From NCBI RefSeq assembly GCF_006542275.1, contig NZ_CP041217.1, forward strand, positions 4,280,501 to 4,344,500: a stretch of 64,000 nt of DNA, in the 5' to 3' direction. Origin of the DNA: Saccharibacillus brassicae (GTDB lineage Bacteria > Bacillota > Bacilli > Paenibacillales > Paenibacillaceae). The notes under the pieces were generated by a model. That model searched no databases and was not told the DNA's origin. It worked only from the letters and a program-made list of their open reading frames with translations. The translations under genes were made by a program, and so were the position numbers. Numbering within the stretch: the stretch's first letter is position 1; the number at the start of each line of letters is the position of its first letter. Of this stretch, positions 25,019 through 36,973 are shown in pieces.

Positions 25019-26926
25019 TTGAAAAATCCATTCGATTTGTTAGGAGAAACGTTTGCGGAGAGTGAAATTTATCGTCCGCTGTTCGTATATCATCCCGACG
25101 CCATCTACGTGATGAACATGGCGGGACAACTGATTTACGCGAATCCCGCGACCGAGCGCATTAGCGGCTACACGCTGGAAGAGCTGCAGGCGATGGATTT
25201 GCGGGAGCTTTACCGGGACGGCGACTACGAACGGAGCCGGATCGGCCGCGGCGCGATGAACGAACAGAAGCACTTGGAGTTCAAACTGAACATCGTGAGC
25301 AAAAGCGGCAGCCTGCTGACCCTCGCGGTCACTTACGTGGCGATCGAACAGGAAGGCCGGCGCGTCGGCATCTACGGTATCGCCAAAGACATTACGGAAG
25401 CCGAAGACAAAAACCGGAAGCTCAAAAAGCAGGAGAAGCTGTACCGGTCGTTGTTCGAATACAATCCGGCCGGCATTTTGTCGTTCGATCCGGAAGGCCG
25501 CTGTTTATCGGTCAACCCGAATCTGGAAGCGATGACCGGATACGCAAGCGGCGAATTGACCGGCCGGACTTACCTGGACTTTTTCCCGGCCGAAGCGACG
25601 GAGCGGCTGCGGGAGCGCTTCAAGCGTACGTTCCGGGGCGAGTCGGGCAACTTCGAGACGCAGGTGCAAGCCAAAGACGGCCAGCGCATCGACGTCAACT
25701 TGACGGTGCTGCCGATCATCGTGGACGGCGAGACGCTCGGCGTCTACATGATCGCGCTGGACATCACCGAGTGGAAACGGCAGATGCAGCGCAGCCGCGA
25801 ACTGACCGAGCAGTATACGTCCATTTTGAACGGGGTATCCGAAGGCATTTTCGAGATCAACCGCGAAGGGCGTTCGATCTTTATCAACCGGGCGGGCGCC
25901 CGCATGCTCGGTTACGCAAGCGGCGAATTCGAAAACGTATATAACCACGACCTGATTCACCACAGCCGTTCCGACGGCACTCCGTATCCGATCGAGGAAT
26001 GCCCGATCCACCGCTCGATCCGGCAGGGCGATTCCTGTTTCGTCGAAGGCGAAGTGTTCTGGCGCAAAGACGGAACGAGCCTGCTGGTCGAATACCGGGT
26101 CAATCCGCTGTTCGAGAACGGCGAGCCGGCCGGCGCCGTCGTCGTGTTCAAGGACGTGACGAGCCAGAGCGAGATCGTCCGGCAGAAGAACGAAGCGCAG
26201 CGCGGACTCGCCGCCAAGACCGAATTCCTCAGCCTTATGAGCCATGAGATCCGCACGCCGCTGAACGGAGTGCTCGGCATGGCCGATCTCATGTCCGATA
26301 CGATGCTGACGGGAGAGCAGCGGGATTATATGGAAGTGCTGCGCCTCAGCGGTCTCGGCCTTCAGGTCGTCGTCGACCGGATTCTCGATTTCAACGCGGC
26401 CGAGAGCGGCAGCCTGACGTTCGAACGCGAGCCGTTCGACGCCCGGCTGCTGCTTGAACAAGCGGTGGCGTCTTTCTCTGTCCAGGCGGAAGCTTCCGGG
26501 GTGGAGCTGGATCTGCGCTTCGGCGAAGCTTTCCCGAAGCGGCTCGTCGGCGATGCCGGCAAGCTGCGGCAGATTCTGGTCGGCCTGGTCGGCAACGCGG
26601 TCAAATTCACGCCGAGAGGCCGCATCGTCGTGACAGCCGACTGCGTGATGCGGCCGGGGACGGACGACGGCGAACCGCTCCGGTATGTGCTGAAGGTCGA
26701 CGTGCGCGACAGCGGAATCGGTATTCCGGCGGACAAAATGGAGCTGCTGTTCCAGCCGTTCTCGCAGATCCATTCGGCGATGGACCGCCGTTACGAAGGG
26801 ACGGGACTGGGCCTTGCGATCTGCAAACGGTGGATCGAGCGTATGGGCGGCACGATCTGGGCCGAGAGCAGCGAAGGCGAAGGATCGGTCTTTTCGTTTG
26901 CGCTGCCGCTGCTGGGCGAAGCCTGA
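25019..26926 (+). CDS. Cytoplasmic PAS-PAS-PAS sensor histidine kinase
   Basis: A 635-residue kinase with no transmembrane segment. Three PAS domains lie at about 20-125, 140-252 and 265-382; the first two have PAC ends (GIYGIAKDITEAE; GVYMIALDITEWK). The dimerisation/phosphoacceptor motif is SHEIRTPLNG with His409, followed by an HATPase domain: GLVGNAVKF (N box), DSGIGIP (G1) and GTGLGLAI (G2). There is no receiver domain and no response regulator gene nearby, so it is an orphan. Cytoplasmic PAS kinases of this shape in Paenibacillaceae and Bacillus often feed the sporulation phosphorelay, which is a suggestion only. TTG at 25019 is the start: AAAGGGAG precedes it by six bases. Confidence 0.9.
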   Translation: MKNPFDLLGETFAESEIYRPLFVYHPDAIYVMNMAGQLIYANPATERISGYTLEELQAMDLRELYRDGDYERSRIGRGAMNEQKHLEFKLNIVSKSGSLLTLAVTYVAIEQEGRRVGIYGIAKDITEAEDKNRKLKKQEKLYRSLFEYNPAGILSFDPEGRCLSVNPNLEAMTGYASGELTGRTYLDFFPAEATERLRERFKRTFRGESGNFETQVQAKDGQRIDVNLTVLPIIVDGETLGVYMIALDITEWKRQMQRSRELTEQYTSILNGVSEGIFEINREGRSIFINRAGARMLGYASGEFENVYNHDLIHHSRSDGTPYPIEECPIHRSIRQGDSCFVEGEVFWRKDGTSLLVEYRVNPLFENGEPAGAVVVFKDVTSQSEIVRQKNEAQRGLAAKTEFLSLMSHEIRTPLNGVLGMADLMSDTMLTGEQRDYMEVLRLSGLGLQVVVDRILDFNAAESGSLTFEREPFDARLLLEQAVASFSVQAEASGVELDLRFGEAFPKRLVGDAGKLRQILVGLVGNAVKFTPRGRIVVTADCVMRPGTDDGEPLRYVLKVDVRDSGIGIPADKMELLFQPFSQIHSAMDRRYEGTGLGLAICKRWIERMGGTIWAESSEGEGSVFSFALPLLGEA

Positions 26927-27029
26927 GCGGCGGGCGGCAGAGCGGCACGGCTGCAGACTGGCACGGCGGCAGGCGCGAAGAATGGCATGGCGGCGTGCAC
27001 GGTACAGACCGGTCATGCAAAAACGCAAA

Positions 27030-27068
27030 AACGGCGGCGCCATCCTCAAGGGATGGCGCCGCCGTTTG
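27030..27068. terminator. Bidirectional terminator between the kinase gene and degV
   Basis: AACGGCGGCGCCATCC and GGATGGCGCCGCCGTT form a 16-base perfect stem with a short CTCAAG loop; T-rich on the minus side (TTTTTGCGTTTTT), weaker on the plus side. Confidence 0.85.
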
Positions 27069-27079
27069 CGGTTCGGCTT

Positions 27080-27925
27080 TTATTTTAACGCATACATCAA
27101 GCCGAGCGTACCCGGTCCGCAGTGGGTGGAGATGACGCAGCCGGCGGTGCACAGCAGCACTTCGCGGGCGCCCGTCTCGCGCAGGATCGTTTCGCGCAGG
27201 CGCAGGGCGTCCTGCTCCGCATCCGCGTGCACGACAGCGACGGGACCGTCCAGCCGGTCTTTGTTGGCCAGCAGGTTTTGCAGCATTTTATCGAGCGCTT
27301 TCTCGCGTTTGCCCCGGACTTTGTAAGCCGGAGTCATCGCGCCGTCGATCACTTTGATGATCGGACGGATGCTGAGCAGGCTGCCGATCAGGTTCTGCAT
27401 GCCCGAGCAGCGGCCGCCTTTGTGCAAATATTCGAGCGTGTCGATCGCGAATTCCGTCTCGATGCCGGGCAGCGCAAGCTGCAGCATATGTACGATCTCC
27501 GGAACGTCCATGCCGGCTTCGACGGCCCGCGCCGCGCGCAGCACCTGCAGGCCGATTGCCGTGGACAGGTTGCGCGAGTCGAACACCGTTACCTGGCCGG
27601 GCTCGAAATCGTCGGCGGCGATCCGGGCGTTCTGGTAGGTGGACGACAATTCGGCCGACAAGCTGATGTATAGGATACGATCTCCCTGTTCGAGCACGGG
27701 CGCAAAAGCCCGGCTGAAATCGGCGGGCGAAGGCGCCGCCGACTTCGGCAGTTTGCCGTGCCGGGAGACTTTGTCGAACAGCTGCGAAGGGGTCAGGTCG
27801 GTACCGTCCCGGTACGTCTGGTCTTCGAATACCACATACAGCGGAACGATGCCGATCCCGTACTGCTCAAGCAGTTCCGGGGGAAGGTCGCTGGTACTAT
27901 CGGAAAAAATTCGGATGTTGGACAT
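27080..27925 (-). CDS. DegV-family fatty acid-binding protein (FakB-like)
   Basis: Binds a fatty acid and, in the known FakA/FakB system, presents it to the kinase FakA for acyl-phosphate formation. The 281-residue length and motifs fit: FSDSTSDLPPEL (about 7-18), LFDKVSRHGKLPKSAAPSP, SLSAELSSTYQNARIAA (ligand contacts) and EYLHKGGRCSGMQNLIGSLLSIRPI. ATG at 27925 is chosen over the one at 27931: AAGGAG directly abuts the latter, leaving no spacer, but sits six bases before the former. The fakA partner is not in the window. Monocistronic with a terminator at 27030. Confidence 0.92.
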   Translation of the reverse strand: MSNIRIFSDSTSDLPPELLEQYGIGIVPLYVVFEDQTYRDGTDLTPSQLFDKVSRHGKLPKSAAPSPADFSRAFAPVLEQGDRILYISLSAELSSTYQNARIAADDFEPGQVTVFDSRNLSTAIGLQVLRAARAVEAGMDVPEIVHMLQLALPGIETEFAIDTLEYLHKGGRCSGMQNLIGSLLSIRPIIKVIDGAMTPAYKVRGKREKALDKMLQNLLANKDRLDGPVAVVHADAEQDALRLRETILRETGAREVLLCTAGCVISTHCGPGTLGLMYALK

Positions 27926-28054
27926 GTTCATCTCCTTGTAACCGCTCCCGAGCGTTTTGAGAGCAAAGGGGCGAAATAAGCGAATTCGGAACGTTTTCCA
28001 TACAATGGCGTTCCGTTACCAGTATAGCACGATCGGTGAAGATTAGGCAGGCCA

Positions 28055-28083
28055 AAGGCCGGCGCTTGCGCACCGGCCTTTTT
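28055..28083. terminator. Hairpin between degV and the DUF4190-like gene
   Basis: AAGGCCGG and CCGGCCTT surround GCGCTTGCGCA. It would terminate the reverse gene ending at 28141, although the T-run is better on the plus strand. Confidence 0.6.
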
Positions 28084-28140
28084 GGCGAAGCGGGGACGAT
28101 CTTTCGAACGTAAATTCGGAAGCAGGGGAGCGGCTGCGGC

Positions 28141-28722
28141 TTACAGCCCGCCCGCGCCCATCAGCGTGCTGATCAGGATAAATCCGCCTCCGCCGAGCAG
28201 GCACAGCGCGTTGAGCGCGGTACCGATCACGGCGAACACTTTTTTGCGCGTTTTGGACACCAGGCCGACGATGCCGAGAATGACGCCGATCAGATTCAGG
28301 ACGGCCGCGCCCAGCAGGCTCGCAATAAGCACGAGCGCACCGACGCCGACGCTCATCATCTGTTCTTCGGTCGCCGTATACGGATCGAACGTCGTGCCCG
28401 CGGAGCCGATCGAATAGACGACGCCGACCGCGGAAACGAAAAAGACGACGTACAGCGCGATCGCGACGAGCGACAGGACGAACGAGGCGATGCCGGGTCC
28501 CGAATGCTTCAGCTTGCCGAACTCCCGGTCGTCGCGCGGAAATTCGTCGTAGGGACTGAACGGCGGATTCATGCGTTCTTCGTACGTTCGCCCGTCGTTG
28601 TCGTTCAGGTACGGGTCATCGGAAGGCTGCGAGCCGAATTCGCCGCGTTCCGGGTTTTTGCGCAGATCCGGACCGTTCTGGCGGCCGTTCGGACCGTCGG
28701 GCGGGGGAAAACGATTATCCAT
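28141..28722 (-). CDS. Membrane protein with disordered N-terminus (DUF4190-like)
   Basis: Protein of 193 residues. The first 75 residues are hydrophilic, Pro/Asp/Arg-rich and probably disordered (DNRFPPPDGPNGRQNGPDL). Three hydrophobic segments follow at about 76-100, 125-150 and 160-185, with the SGPGIASFVLSLVAI entry typical of DUF4190 proteins (G-x-A-S-x-x-L). ATG at 28722 is preceded by AAAGGAG at 9 bases. No neighbouring gene gives a functional hint; function unknown. Confidence 0.75.
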   Translation of the reverse strand: MDNRFPPPDGPNGRQNGPDLRKNPERGEFGSQPSDDPYLNDNDGRTYEERMNPPFSPYDEFPRDDREFGKLKHSGPGIASFVLSLVAIALYVVFFVSAVGVVYSIGSAGTTFDPYTATEEQMMSVGVGALVLIASLLGAAVLNLIGVILGIVGLVSKTRKKVFAVIGTALNALCLLGGGGFILISTLMGAGGL

Positions 28723-28984
28723 GCTTCAACTCTCCTTTGTATAGGCAACTTTTATGTGATTACTCTTCCATATTTGACTGTAAAAAGCAACCTTAAGTTG
28801 CGCACATCTTCCTTGATACGGTTCGGATCCCGAACGGTTTCGAAAAGCTGCGCGCGAAGAAGGTGGCTTTTTCTGGTCTTTCGCGCCGCCACGCTCTATA
28901 ATAAAGGTCGATTTGCGGGAGTTCGAGCGATCCTGCGCCGCCGGGTTTCCGCAACGAGGCGAACACAAGGAAAAGAGGGATAGC

Positions 28985-29368
28985 ATGCAGAGGAAAATTG
29001 CGGTCACGGCCTGCCTTCTGGCCATGATCGGCGTCGGACTCGGCGCGTTCGGCAGCCATATGCTCGGCGACGCCATCGGCGAAGACTCCATGAAGACGTT
29101 CCAGACCGGTATTCAATATCATTTCATTCACGCGCTGGCGATGCTGATCGTTGCCGTCGCGATGGGCGTATGGGGCGAATCGCGCGGCCTGGCGTGGGCG
29201 GCCTGGCTGTTCCTGGCCGGCATCGTCTTGTTCTCCGGCAGCCTGTATCTGCTGAGCACGACCGGCCTGCGCATCTTCGGGCCCATTACGCCGCTCGGCG
29301 GCGTGGCCTTCATCGCGGGCTGGGTCGTGCTGGCCTTCTCCGCCGGCCGCCGGTCCGAAGCGCGCTGA
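28985..29368 (+). CDS. DUF423 membrane protein (YwdK-like)
   Basis: A 127-residue protein with four transmembrane helices and the family signature GAFGSHML (about 20-27) plus FQTGIQYHFIHALAML (about 40-55) and ITPLGGVAFIAGW. These are small conserved inner-membrane proteins with no proven role. ATG at 28985 follows AAAAGAGGG; longer frames to the left have no homology. Monocistronic, terminated at 29408. Confidence 0.9.
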   Translation: MQRKIAVTACLLAMIGVGLGAFGSHMLGDAIGEDSMKTFQTGIQYHFIHALAMLIVAVAMGVWGESRGLAWAAWLFLAGIVLFSGSLYLLSTTGLRIFGPITPLGGVAFIAGWVVLAFSAGRRSEAR

Positions 29369-29407
29369 TTCCGCGCTGCGGAACCGGGCTTGCGCCGCGC
29401 CAAGCCA

Positions 29408-29452
29408 AAAAGACTCCGGAAGCCGCTGAGACGCGGTTCCGGAGTCTTTTTT
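29408..29452. terminator. Terminator after the DUF423 gene
   Basis: AAAGACTCCGGAA and TTCCGGAGTCTTT plus inner GCCGC/GCGG; followed by TTTT. AAAAAG on the left also allows use by the convergent gene at 29482. Confidence 0.9.
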
Positions 29453-29481
29453 AATGGAAAGGACAGGCTGCGGGGCAGCCT

Positions 29482-30006
29482 TTACTGGCCGGTCAGTTCG
29501 TCGATCTCGTTGAGCGAGAAGCTGTAGACCTGCTTCTCGTCGACGTGGTAGACGCTCAGCATCTGCGCGGATTCGTCGAAGTTGAGAATCCGGCACGGGA
29601 TGCTGAGGCGGTTGCCGCCCGGCTTGTTGACGATCAGGCGCACGAGCCGATTTTTGCTTATGCTTTCCCGAATATCGTCGGGAGTCAGGTAGGAAGAAGG
29701 TTTGGGCGCCGCTTTGGGAGCCGGCTGCGAAGCGATTTGCGCGGCGGCGGCTTTGGCTTGAAAGCCTTTGGCCGCGGACAGCGTCGCCCGGGATTTCTCT
29801 TGGTAATTCGTCTTCATGCTGGCCAGCGCCGATTCGATCACCTGACCGAGCTCGATGCCGGAATTAATCCGAAGATCGACCACCTTTTCGGAATCGTTCA
29901 AAAGGGCCAACAGGGCTTGCAGTGCTTGGCCGTTGGTCGAGCCTTCGATCAAAATGTCCACGTTGAAAAGAAATCCGGAACGTTCTTGCGATGTCTTATT
30001 GGTCAT
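29482..30006 (-). CDS. Conserved-looking hypothetical protein with C-terminal Sm-like barrel
   Basis: 174 residues, family not recognised. The N-terminal 80 residues predict a compact alpha/beta unit (GFLFNVDILIEGSTNGQAL, LNDSEKVVDLRINSGIELG). An Ala/Pro/Lys linker follows (about 95-110). The last 60 residues have the five-strand alternation of a small Sm/YolD-like barrel (RLVRLIVNKPGG, RLSIPCRILNFDESAQ, SVYHVDEKQVYSFSL). ATG at 30006 has GGAGGAAC just upstream, and coding begins abruptly there. Expressed divergently from dps. A nucleic-acid or small-ligand binding role is only a structural guess. Confidence 0.7.
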   Translation of the reverse strand: MTNKTSQERSGFLFNVDILIEGSTNGQALQALLALLNDSEKVVDLRINSGIELGQVIESALASMKTNYQEKSRATLSAAKGFQAKAAAAQIASQPAPKAAPKPSSYLTPDDIRESISKNRLVRLIVNKPGGNRLSIPCRILNFDESAQMLSVYHVDEKQVYSFSLNEIDELTGQ

Positions 30007-30378
30007 AGTTCCTCCGGTCTGAACCCGTTCGAATTTGGGCCTCGATCTGGTATGCGATCGTGACCCGGCGTTCTCCAATGATAGCATGACTTTTGGCATA
30101 ATCCTAGAGGTTGGGAAGCTTGCAGGCATGAAAATATCCAGTTTAATGGGGGGGACCGATCAGGTGTTCTTCGGCTGCCGCGTCCCTGCACATTTATGGA
30201 CGGGCGCGGCACGTTTTGGAACCTTGATTTGTTTCGCCCCATTTTTGTTCGGGTAATCTGTACTTAGAAGCGGCCAAGAGAAAAGCGAAGCCGTGCCGAT
30301 CTTACACACACGAACTTCCCACGCGATGAACCGAACACACAACGCGCGGAATACATTTTAAGGAAAGAGGGATTAATC
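30007..30378. other. Intergenic region between the hypothetical gene and dps
   Basis: 372 bases. It contains the reverse gene's ribosome site (30010-30016), a candidate sigma-B-type promoter for dps (30231-30256) and a leader of about 115 bases. I see no further gene, terminator or clear PerR box. Confidence 0.6.
30231..30256 (+). promoter_or_regulatory. Candidate sigma-B-type promoter of dps
   Basis: GTTTCG (30231-30236), 14-base spacer, GGGTAA (30251-30256). The B. subtilis sigma-B consensus is GTTTAA-N12-15-GGGTAT. B. subtilis dps is a sigma-B gene, and the same spacing recurs before both SDR genes at 61 and 62 kb. Confidence 0.55.
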
Positions 30379-30843
30379 ATGGACAAGACGAAAACGGAAG
30401 CCCAAACCAAAACAATCGAGGAAATTCTGAACCGCCAGGTCGCGAACCTGAACGTTCTTTACGTGAAGATCCATAACTTCCACTGGTACGTAAAAGGCGA
30501 AAACTTCTACACGCTGCATGTGAAGTTCGAAGAACTTTACAACGAAGTGACGGAGAAGATGGACGAAGTGGCGGAGCGCATGCTGACAATCAAAGCAAGC
30601 CCGGCCGCAACGATGAAAGAATATCTGGAGCTGTCCAGCATCCAGGAAGCTGCCGGCAACGAAGATTACCGCACGATGGTACAGACGCTGATCGAAGACT
30701 TCGCAACGGTAGCCGAAGAGATGCAAGAAGGTCTCGAACTGGCTGAAGAAGCGCACGATCAAGCGACAAGCGACATGCTGATCTCGATGAAGCAGGATCT
30801 CGAGAAACATATGTGGATGCTGCGTTCGTTCCTCGGACACTAA
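30379..30843 (+). CDS. dps: Dps-family ferritin-like DNA-protection protein
   Basis: Dodecameric iron-storage protein that oxidises Fe(II) with hydrogen peroxide and protects DNA in stress or stationary phase. 154 residues. The intersubunit ferroxidase site is intact: NFHWYVKGENFYTLHVKFEELYNEV (about 34-58), with the His, second His and the D/E pair (KMDEVAER). There is no long lysine-rich N-terminal tail, so DNA binding may be weak. ATG at 30379 follows AAAGAGGG. Codon use is strongly biased, as for a highly expressed gene. Monocistronic. Confidence 0.95.
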   Translation: MDKTKTEAQTKTIEEILNRQVANLNVLYVKIHNFHWYVKGENFYTLHVKFEELYNEVTEKMDEVAERMLTIKASPAATMKEYLELSSIQEAAGNEDYRTMVQTLIEDFATVAEEMQEGLELAEEAHDQATSDMLISMKQDLEKHMWMLRSFLGH

Positions 30844-30893
30844 GATTCAAGCTTGACGAACGTTTACGATTCCGGCTTCGGCCGGACATAGGC

Positions 30894-30925
30894 AAAGCCC
30901 GGTCTGATGCAGACCGGGCTTTTGT
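30894..30925 (+). terminator. Terminator after dps
   Basis: AAAGCCCGGTCT and AGACCGGGCTTT around GATGC; followed by TTGTTATT. Confidence 0.9.
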
Positions 30926-31063
30926 TATTGAACGTCGGTCCCGCCCCTGCGAGAAGAGACAATAGAAGAGACAAATCGCCTCGCGGCGTTCATGGATAAG
31001 AAGCTTTAATTTTTAAATATATGGCGATTCGTTGAACTACAAAATAAATTCGGGTAAAATAAA

Positions 31064-31092
31064 TTGAGAATCAACGATAATCAGTTTATAAT
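31064..31092 (+). promoter_or_regulatory. suf operon sigma-A promoter
   Basis: TTGAGA (31064-31069), 17-base spacer, perfect TATAAT (31087-31092). ATCA occurs at 31070, 31080 and 31091, about one helical turn apart, inside and next to the promoter. Confidence 0.7.
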
Positions 31093-31180
31093 CATTACAA
31101 GGTTATAATTATTTTGGTTAGAGCGTTTGATCAAAAGGATATCACGGATTCACCATTATATTTCTGGAGGGACGCTGAAC

Positions 31181-31969
31181 ATGGCAACTAAATTCGTCAT
31201 CGAAGGACTCAAAGCTCAAATCGAAGGCAAGGAAATTCTGAAAGGCATCAACCTGGAAATGAACGGCGGAGAAATCCACGCGATCATGGGACCGAACGGC
31301 ACAGGCAAAAGTACGCTGGCTTCCGCGCTCATGGGACATCCCAAATACGAAGTTACCGAAGGCACGGTTACGCTGAACGGCGAAGACGTGCTGGACATGG
31401 GCGTCGACGAACGCGCGCTCGCCGGCATGTTCCTCGCCATGCAGTATCCGAGCGAAATCGCCGGCGTGACGAACTCCGACTTCCTGCGCAGCGCGATCAA
31501 TGCCCGCCGCGGCGAAGGCAACGAGATCTCGCTGATCAAGTTCATCCGTCAAATGGAAGGCAGCATGAAAGGCCTGGAGATGAATCCCGAGTTCGCGCAC
31601 CGTTACCTGAACGAAGGCTTCTCCGGCGGCGAGAAAAAGCGCAATGAAATCCTGCAAATGATGATGCTTGATCCGAAGCTCGTCATTTTGGACGAAATCG
31701 ACTCCGGTCTCGACATCGACGCCCTGCGCATCGTAGCGAACGGCGTGAACGAAATGAAGCACGAAGACCGCGGTTTCCTGATCATTACCCACTATCAGCG
31801 CCTGCTGAATTACATTACGCCCGACTTCGTGCACGTCATGATGCAGGGCCGCATCGTCAAGTCCGGCGGACCGGAACTCGCGGCGCGCCTGGAGCAGGAC
31901 GGCTACGACTGGATCAAGGAAGAACTGGGTATTACCGACGAGACGGTCGGACAAGAACAAGAAGCCTAA
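31181..31969 (+). CDS. sufC: Fe-S cluster assembly ATPase SufC
   Basis: ABC-type ATPase of the SufBCD scaffold; soluble, not a transporter. 262 residues with Walker A GPNGTGKST (37-45), the SufC signature FSGGEKKR (147-154, replacing LSGGQ) and Walker B LVILDEIDSGLD (167-178), then the H-loop ITHYQRLL. ATG at 31181 follows TCTGGAGGG. First gene of sufC-sufD-sufS-sufU-sufB, the standard Gram-positive order. Spacing to sufD is 32 bases. Confidence 0.97.
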   Translation: MATKFVIEGLKAQIEGKEILKGINLEMNGGEIHAIMGPNGTGKSTLASALMGHPKYEVTEGTVTLNGEDVLDMGVDERALAGMFLAMQYPSEIAGVTNSDFLRSAINARRGEGNEISLIKFIRQMEGSMKGLEMNPEFAHRYLNEGFSGGEKKRNEILQMMMLDPKLVILDEIDSGLDIDALRIVANGVNEMKHEDRGFLIITHYQRLLNYITPDFVHVMMQGRIVKSGGPELAARLEQDGYDWIKEELGITDETVGQEQEA

Positions 31970-32001
31970 TCCAATAAGGAACGGAAGGAGGAACACCGAT
32001 T

Positions 32002-34938
<2,937 letters not shown>

Positions 34939-34956
34939 GAAAAGGGAGGAATCAAC

Positions 34957-36354
34957 ATGGCTAAACAAGCACCGATTAGCGACGATTACCAATATGGTTT
35001 TCGCGACGAACACGTGTCTATCTACAAGAGCGGTAAAGGCCTGACCAAGGAGATCGTAATTTCCATTTCCAAAATGAAAAACGAGCCCGAATGGATGCTG
35101 GACTTCCGCCTCAAAGCGTTCGAACAGTTCCAGAAAATGCCGATGCCTACATGGGGCGGCGATCTGAGCGAACTGAACTTCGACGAGATTCAATACTACG
35201 TCAAAGCTTCCGAAGGCCAGAGCAAGACGTGGGAAGAAGTGCCAAGCGAAATCAAGGAAACGTTCGACAAGCTGGGTATTCCGGAAGCGGAGCAGAAGTT
35301 CCTCGCCGGCGTCTCGGCGCAGTACGAATCCGAAGTCGTCTACCACAACATCCAGAAAGAGCTCGAAGACCAGGGCGTTATTTTCATGGATACCGATACG
35401 GCGCTCAGAGAGCATCCGGAAATTCTGAGAGAACATTTCGCCAAAGTCATTCCGCCGACCGACAACAAGTTCGCGGCGCTGAACAGCGCGGTATGGTCCG
35501 GAGGCAGCTTCATCTACGTGCCGAAGGGCGTCAAGTGCGAAGTTCCGCTGCAGGCTTACTTCCGGATCAACTCGGAAAACATGGGTCAATTCGAACGCAC
35601 GCTGATCATCGCGGACGAAGGCAGCTTCGTGCATTACGTGGAAGGATGTACCGCTCCGGTCTACGGAACGAACTCCCTGCACAGCGCGGTCGTTGAGATC
35701 ATCGTCAAAAAGGACGCTCGCGTTCGTTATACGACGATCCAGAACTGGTCTTCCAACATCTACAACCTCGTGACCAAACGCGCGGTTGCGGAAGAGAATG
35801 CCAACATGGAATGGGTCGACGGCAACATCGGCTCCAAGCTGACGATGAAATATCCGGCCGTCGTCCTCAAAGGACGCGGTGCCAAAGGTTCCGTCCTGTC
35901 GATCGCGGTTGCCGGCAAAAACCAGCATCAGCACGCGGGCGCGAAAATGATCCACCTGGCTCCGGATACGACTTCGACGATCATCTCCAAGTCGATCAGC
36001 AAGCACGGCGGCAAAGTGACGTATCAAGGTCTCGCTTCGTTCGGCCGCAAGGCGCAGGGCGCCAAGTCGAACATCAAGTGCGATACGCTCATTCTCGACA
36101 ACGAGTCGACGTCGGATACGATTCCGTACAACGAGATTCTGACCGACGACGTAATGCTGGAGCATGAAGCGACAGTCTCGAAGGTATCCGAAGATCAACT
36201 CTTCTACCTGATGAGCCGCGGCCTCAGCGAGAACGAAGCGACGCAGATGATCGTTATGGGCTTCATCGAGCCGTTCACCAAAGAACTGCCGATGGAATAC
36301 GCGGTCGAAATGAACCGTCTGATCAAGTTTGAGATGGAAGGTTCGATCGGCTAA
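34957..36354 (+). CDS. sufB: Fe-S cluster assembly scaffold SufB
   Basis: Main scaffold on which the nascent Fe-S cluster is built. 465 residues, the most conserved Suf protein: [21 protein letters not shown] at the N-terminus, [44 protein letters not shown] (with the conserved Cys) and the core helix [19 protein letters not shown]. Start ATG 34957 follows AAAGGGAGG. Last gene of the suf operon; a strong terminator at 36391 follows. Confidence 0.97.
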   Translation: MAKQAPISDDYQYGFRDEHVSIYKSGKGLTKEIVISISKMKNEPEWMLDFRLKAFEQFQKMPMPTWGGDLSELNFDEIQYYVKASEGQSKTWEEVPSEIKETFDKLGIPEAEQKFLAGVSAQYESEVVYHNIQKELEDQGVIFMDTDTALREHPEILREHFAKVIPPTDNKFAALNSAVWSGGSFIYVPKGVKCEVPLQAYFRINSENMGQFERTLIIADEGSFVHYVEGCTAPVYGTNSLHSAVVEIIVKKDARVRYTTIQNWSSNIYNLVTKRAVAEENANMEWVDGNIGSKLTMKYPAVVLKGRGAKGSVLSIAVAGKNQHQHAGAKMIHLAPDTTSTIISKSISKHGGKVTYQGLASFGRKAQGAKSNIKCDTLILDNESTSDTIPYNEILTDDVMLEHEATVSKVSEDQLFYLMSRGLSENEATQMIVMGFIEPFTKELPMEYAVEMNRLIKFEMEGSIG

Positions 36355-36390
36355 ACCGATCGCTCCTGCTCATTCGTTATATCCACACAC

Positions 36391-36419
36391 ACCTCCGGGC
36401 CTGCCCGGAGGTTTTTTTT
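36391..36419 (+). terminator. Terminator of the suf operon
   Basis: ACCTCCGGGC and GCCCGGAGGT with a CT loop and TTTTTTT. Confidence 0.92.
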
Positions 36420-36540
36420 GCTTTTTGCGTAAAAATGAAATTCCCCAGAACGCTGCTGACATGCCGTTGTCAGGAGGAGACTTATACAATGGACACAGAT
36501 CCATTCACAAATAAGCTTTCAGACAAAGGAGACTACCCAA

Positions 36541-36912
36541 ATGCCAGTCATTGGACCCGATTTTATCTCTCTACAGGTGAGCGATCTCGATCGTTCCGCC
36601 GCTTTCTATCAAGACCGTCTGGGCCTCGTTCGCTCGCCGGCGGGACCGCCTCATGCCGTCGTGTTCGAGACCCGGCCGATCGCTTTTGCCCTGCGCGGCC
36701 TGCTGCCGGGCGTCGAGCTCGGATCGCCGGTTCAGCCGGGACTCGGCGTTGCGCTGTGGCTGCATGCGCCGGAGGCGCAGGAGCTCCACGACAAGCTGCT
36801 TGCGGCAGGCGTGGAGATTACGTCCGCTCCGATCGACGGACCGTTCGGGCGCACGTTTACGTTTGCCGATCCCGACGGGTACCGCATTACGCTGCACAGC
36901 CAAGCCGGATAA
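36541..36912 (+). CDS. VOC-superfamily (glyoxalase/bleomycin-resistance-like) protein
   Basis: 123 residues forming two beta-alpha-beta-beta-beta units: residues 1-57 (FISLQVSDLDRSAAFYQDRLGL) and 65-123 (VALWLHAPEAQELHDKLLAAGVEI, FGRTFTFADPDGYRITLH). The late D-P-D-G-Y and E/H positions are those of a metal-binding VOC enzyme, but the first-unit ligand His is replaced by Gln in SLQV. Function (thiol transfer, dioxygenase or drug binding) cannot be assigned. ATG at 36541 follows AAAGGAG. A second AGGAGGAG-ATG at 36472-36491 opens a different frame and is treated as non-coding. Confidence 0.85.
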   Translation: MPVIGPDFISLQVSDLDRSAAFYQDRLGLVRSPAGPPHAVVFETRPIAFALRGLLPGVELGSPVQPGLGVALWLHAPEAQELHDKLLAAGVEITSAPIDGPFGRTFTFADPDGYRITLHSQAG

Positions 36913-36926
36913 TTAAACGCAAAAGC

Positions 36927-36963
36927 AAAAAGCGAACCCTCGGCCTCGGGGGTTCGCTTTTTG
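36927..36963. terminator. Bidirectional terminator between the VOC gene and the small reverse gene
   Basis: AAAAAGCGAACCC pairs with GGGTTCGCTTTTT around TCGGCCTCGG; T-runs on both strands. Confidence 0.92.
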
Positions 36964-36973
36964 CACGGTTCGC

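Larger units (their letters stand above)
30844..31180. other. Intergenic region between dps and sufC
   Basis: 337 bases: the dps terminator (30894-30925), an AT-rich stretch with the suf promoter (31064-31092) and three phased ATCA steps, and a leader of about 85 bases. No gene seen. Confidence 0.7.

Noticed and set aside
31064..31095. Possible Fur box in the suf promoter (GATAATCA-like elements).
   Set aside because: The 7-1-7 inverted repeat of the Fur consensus is not formed; only direct ATCA steps are seen.
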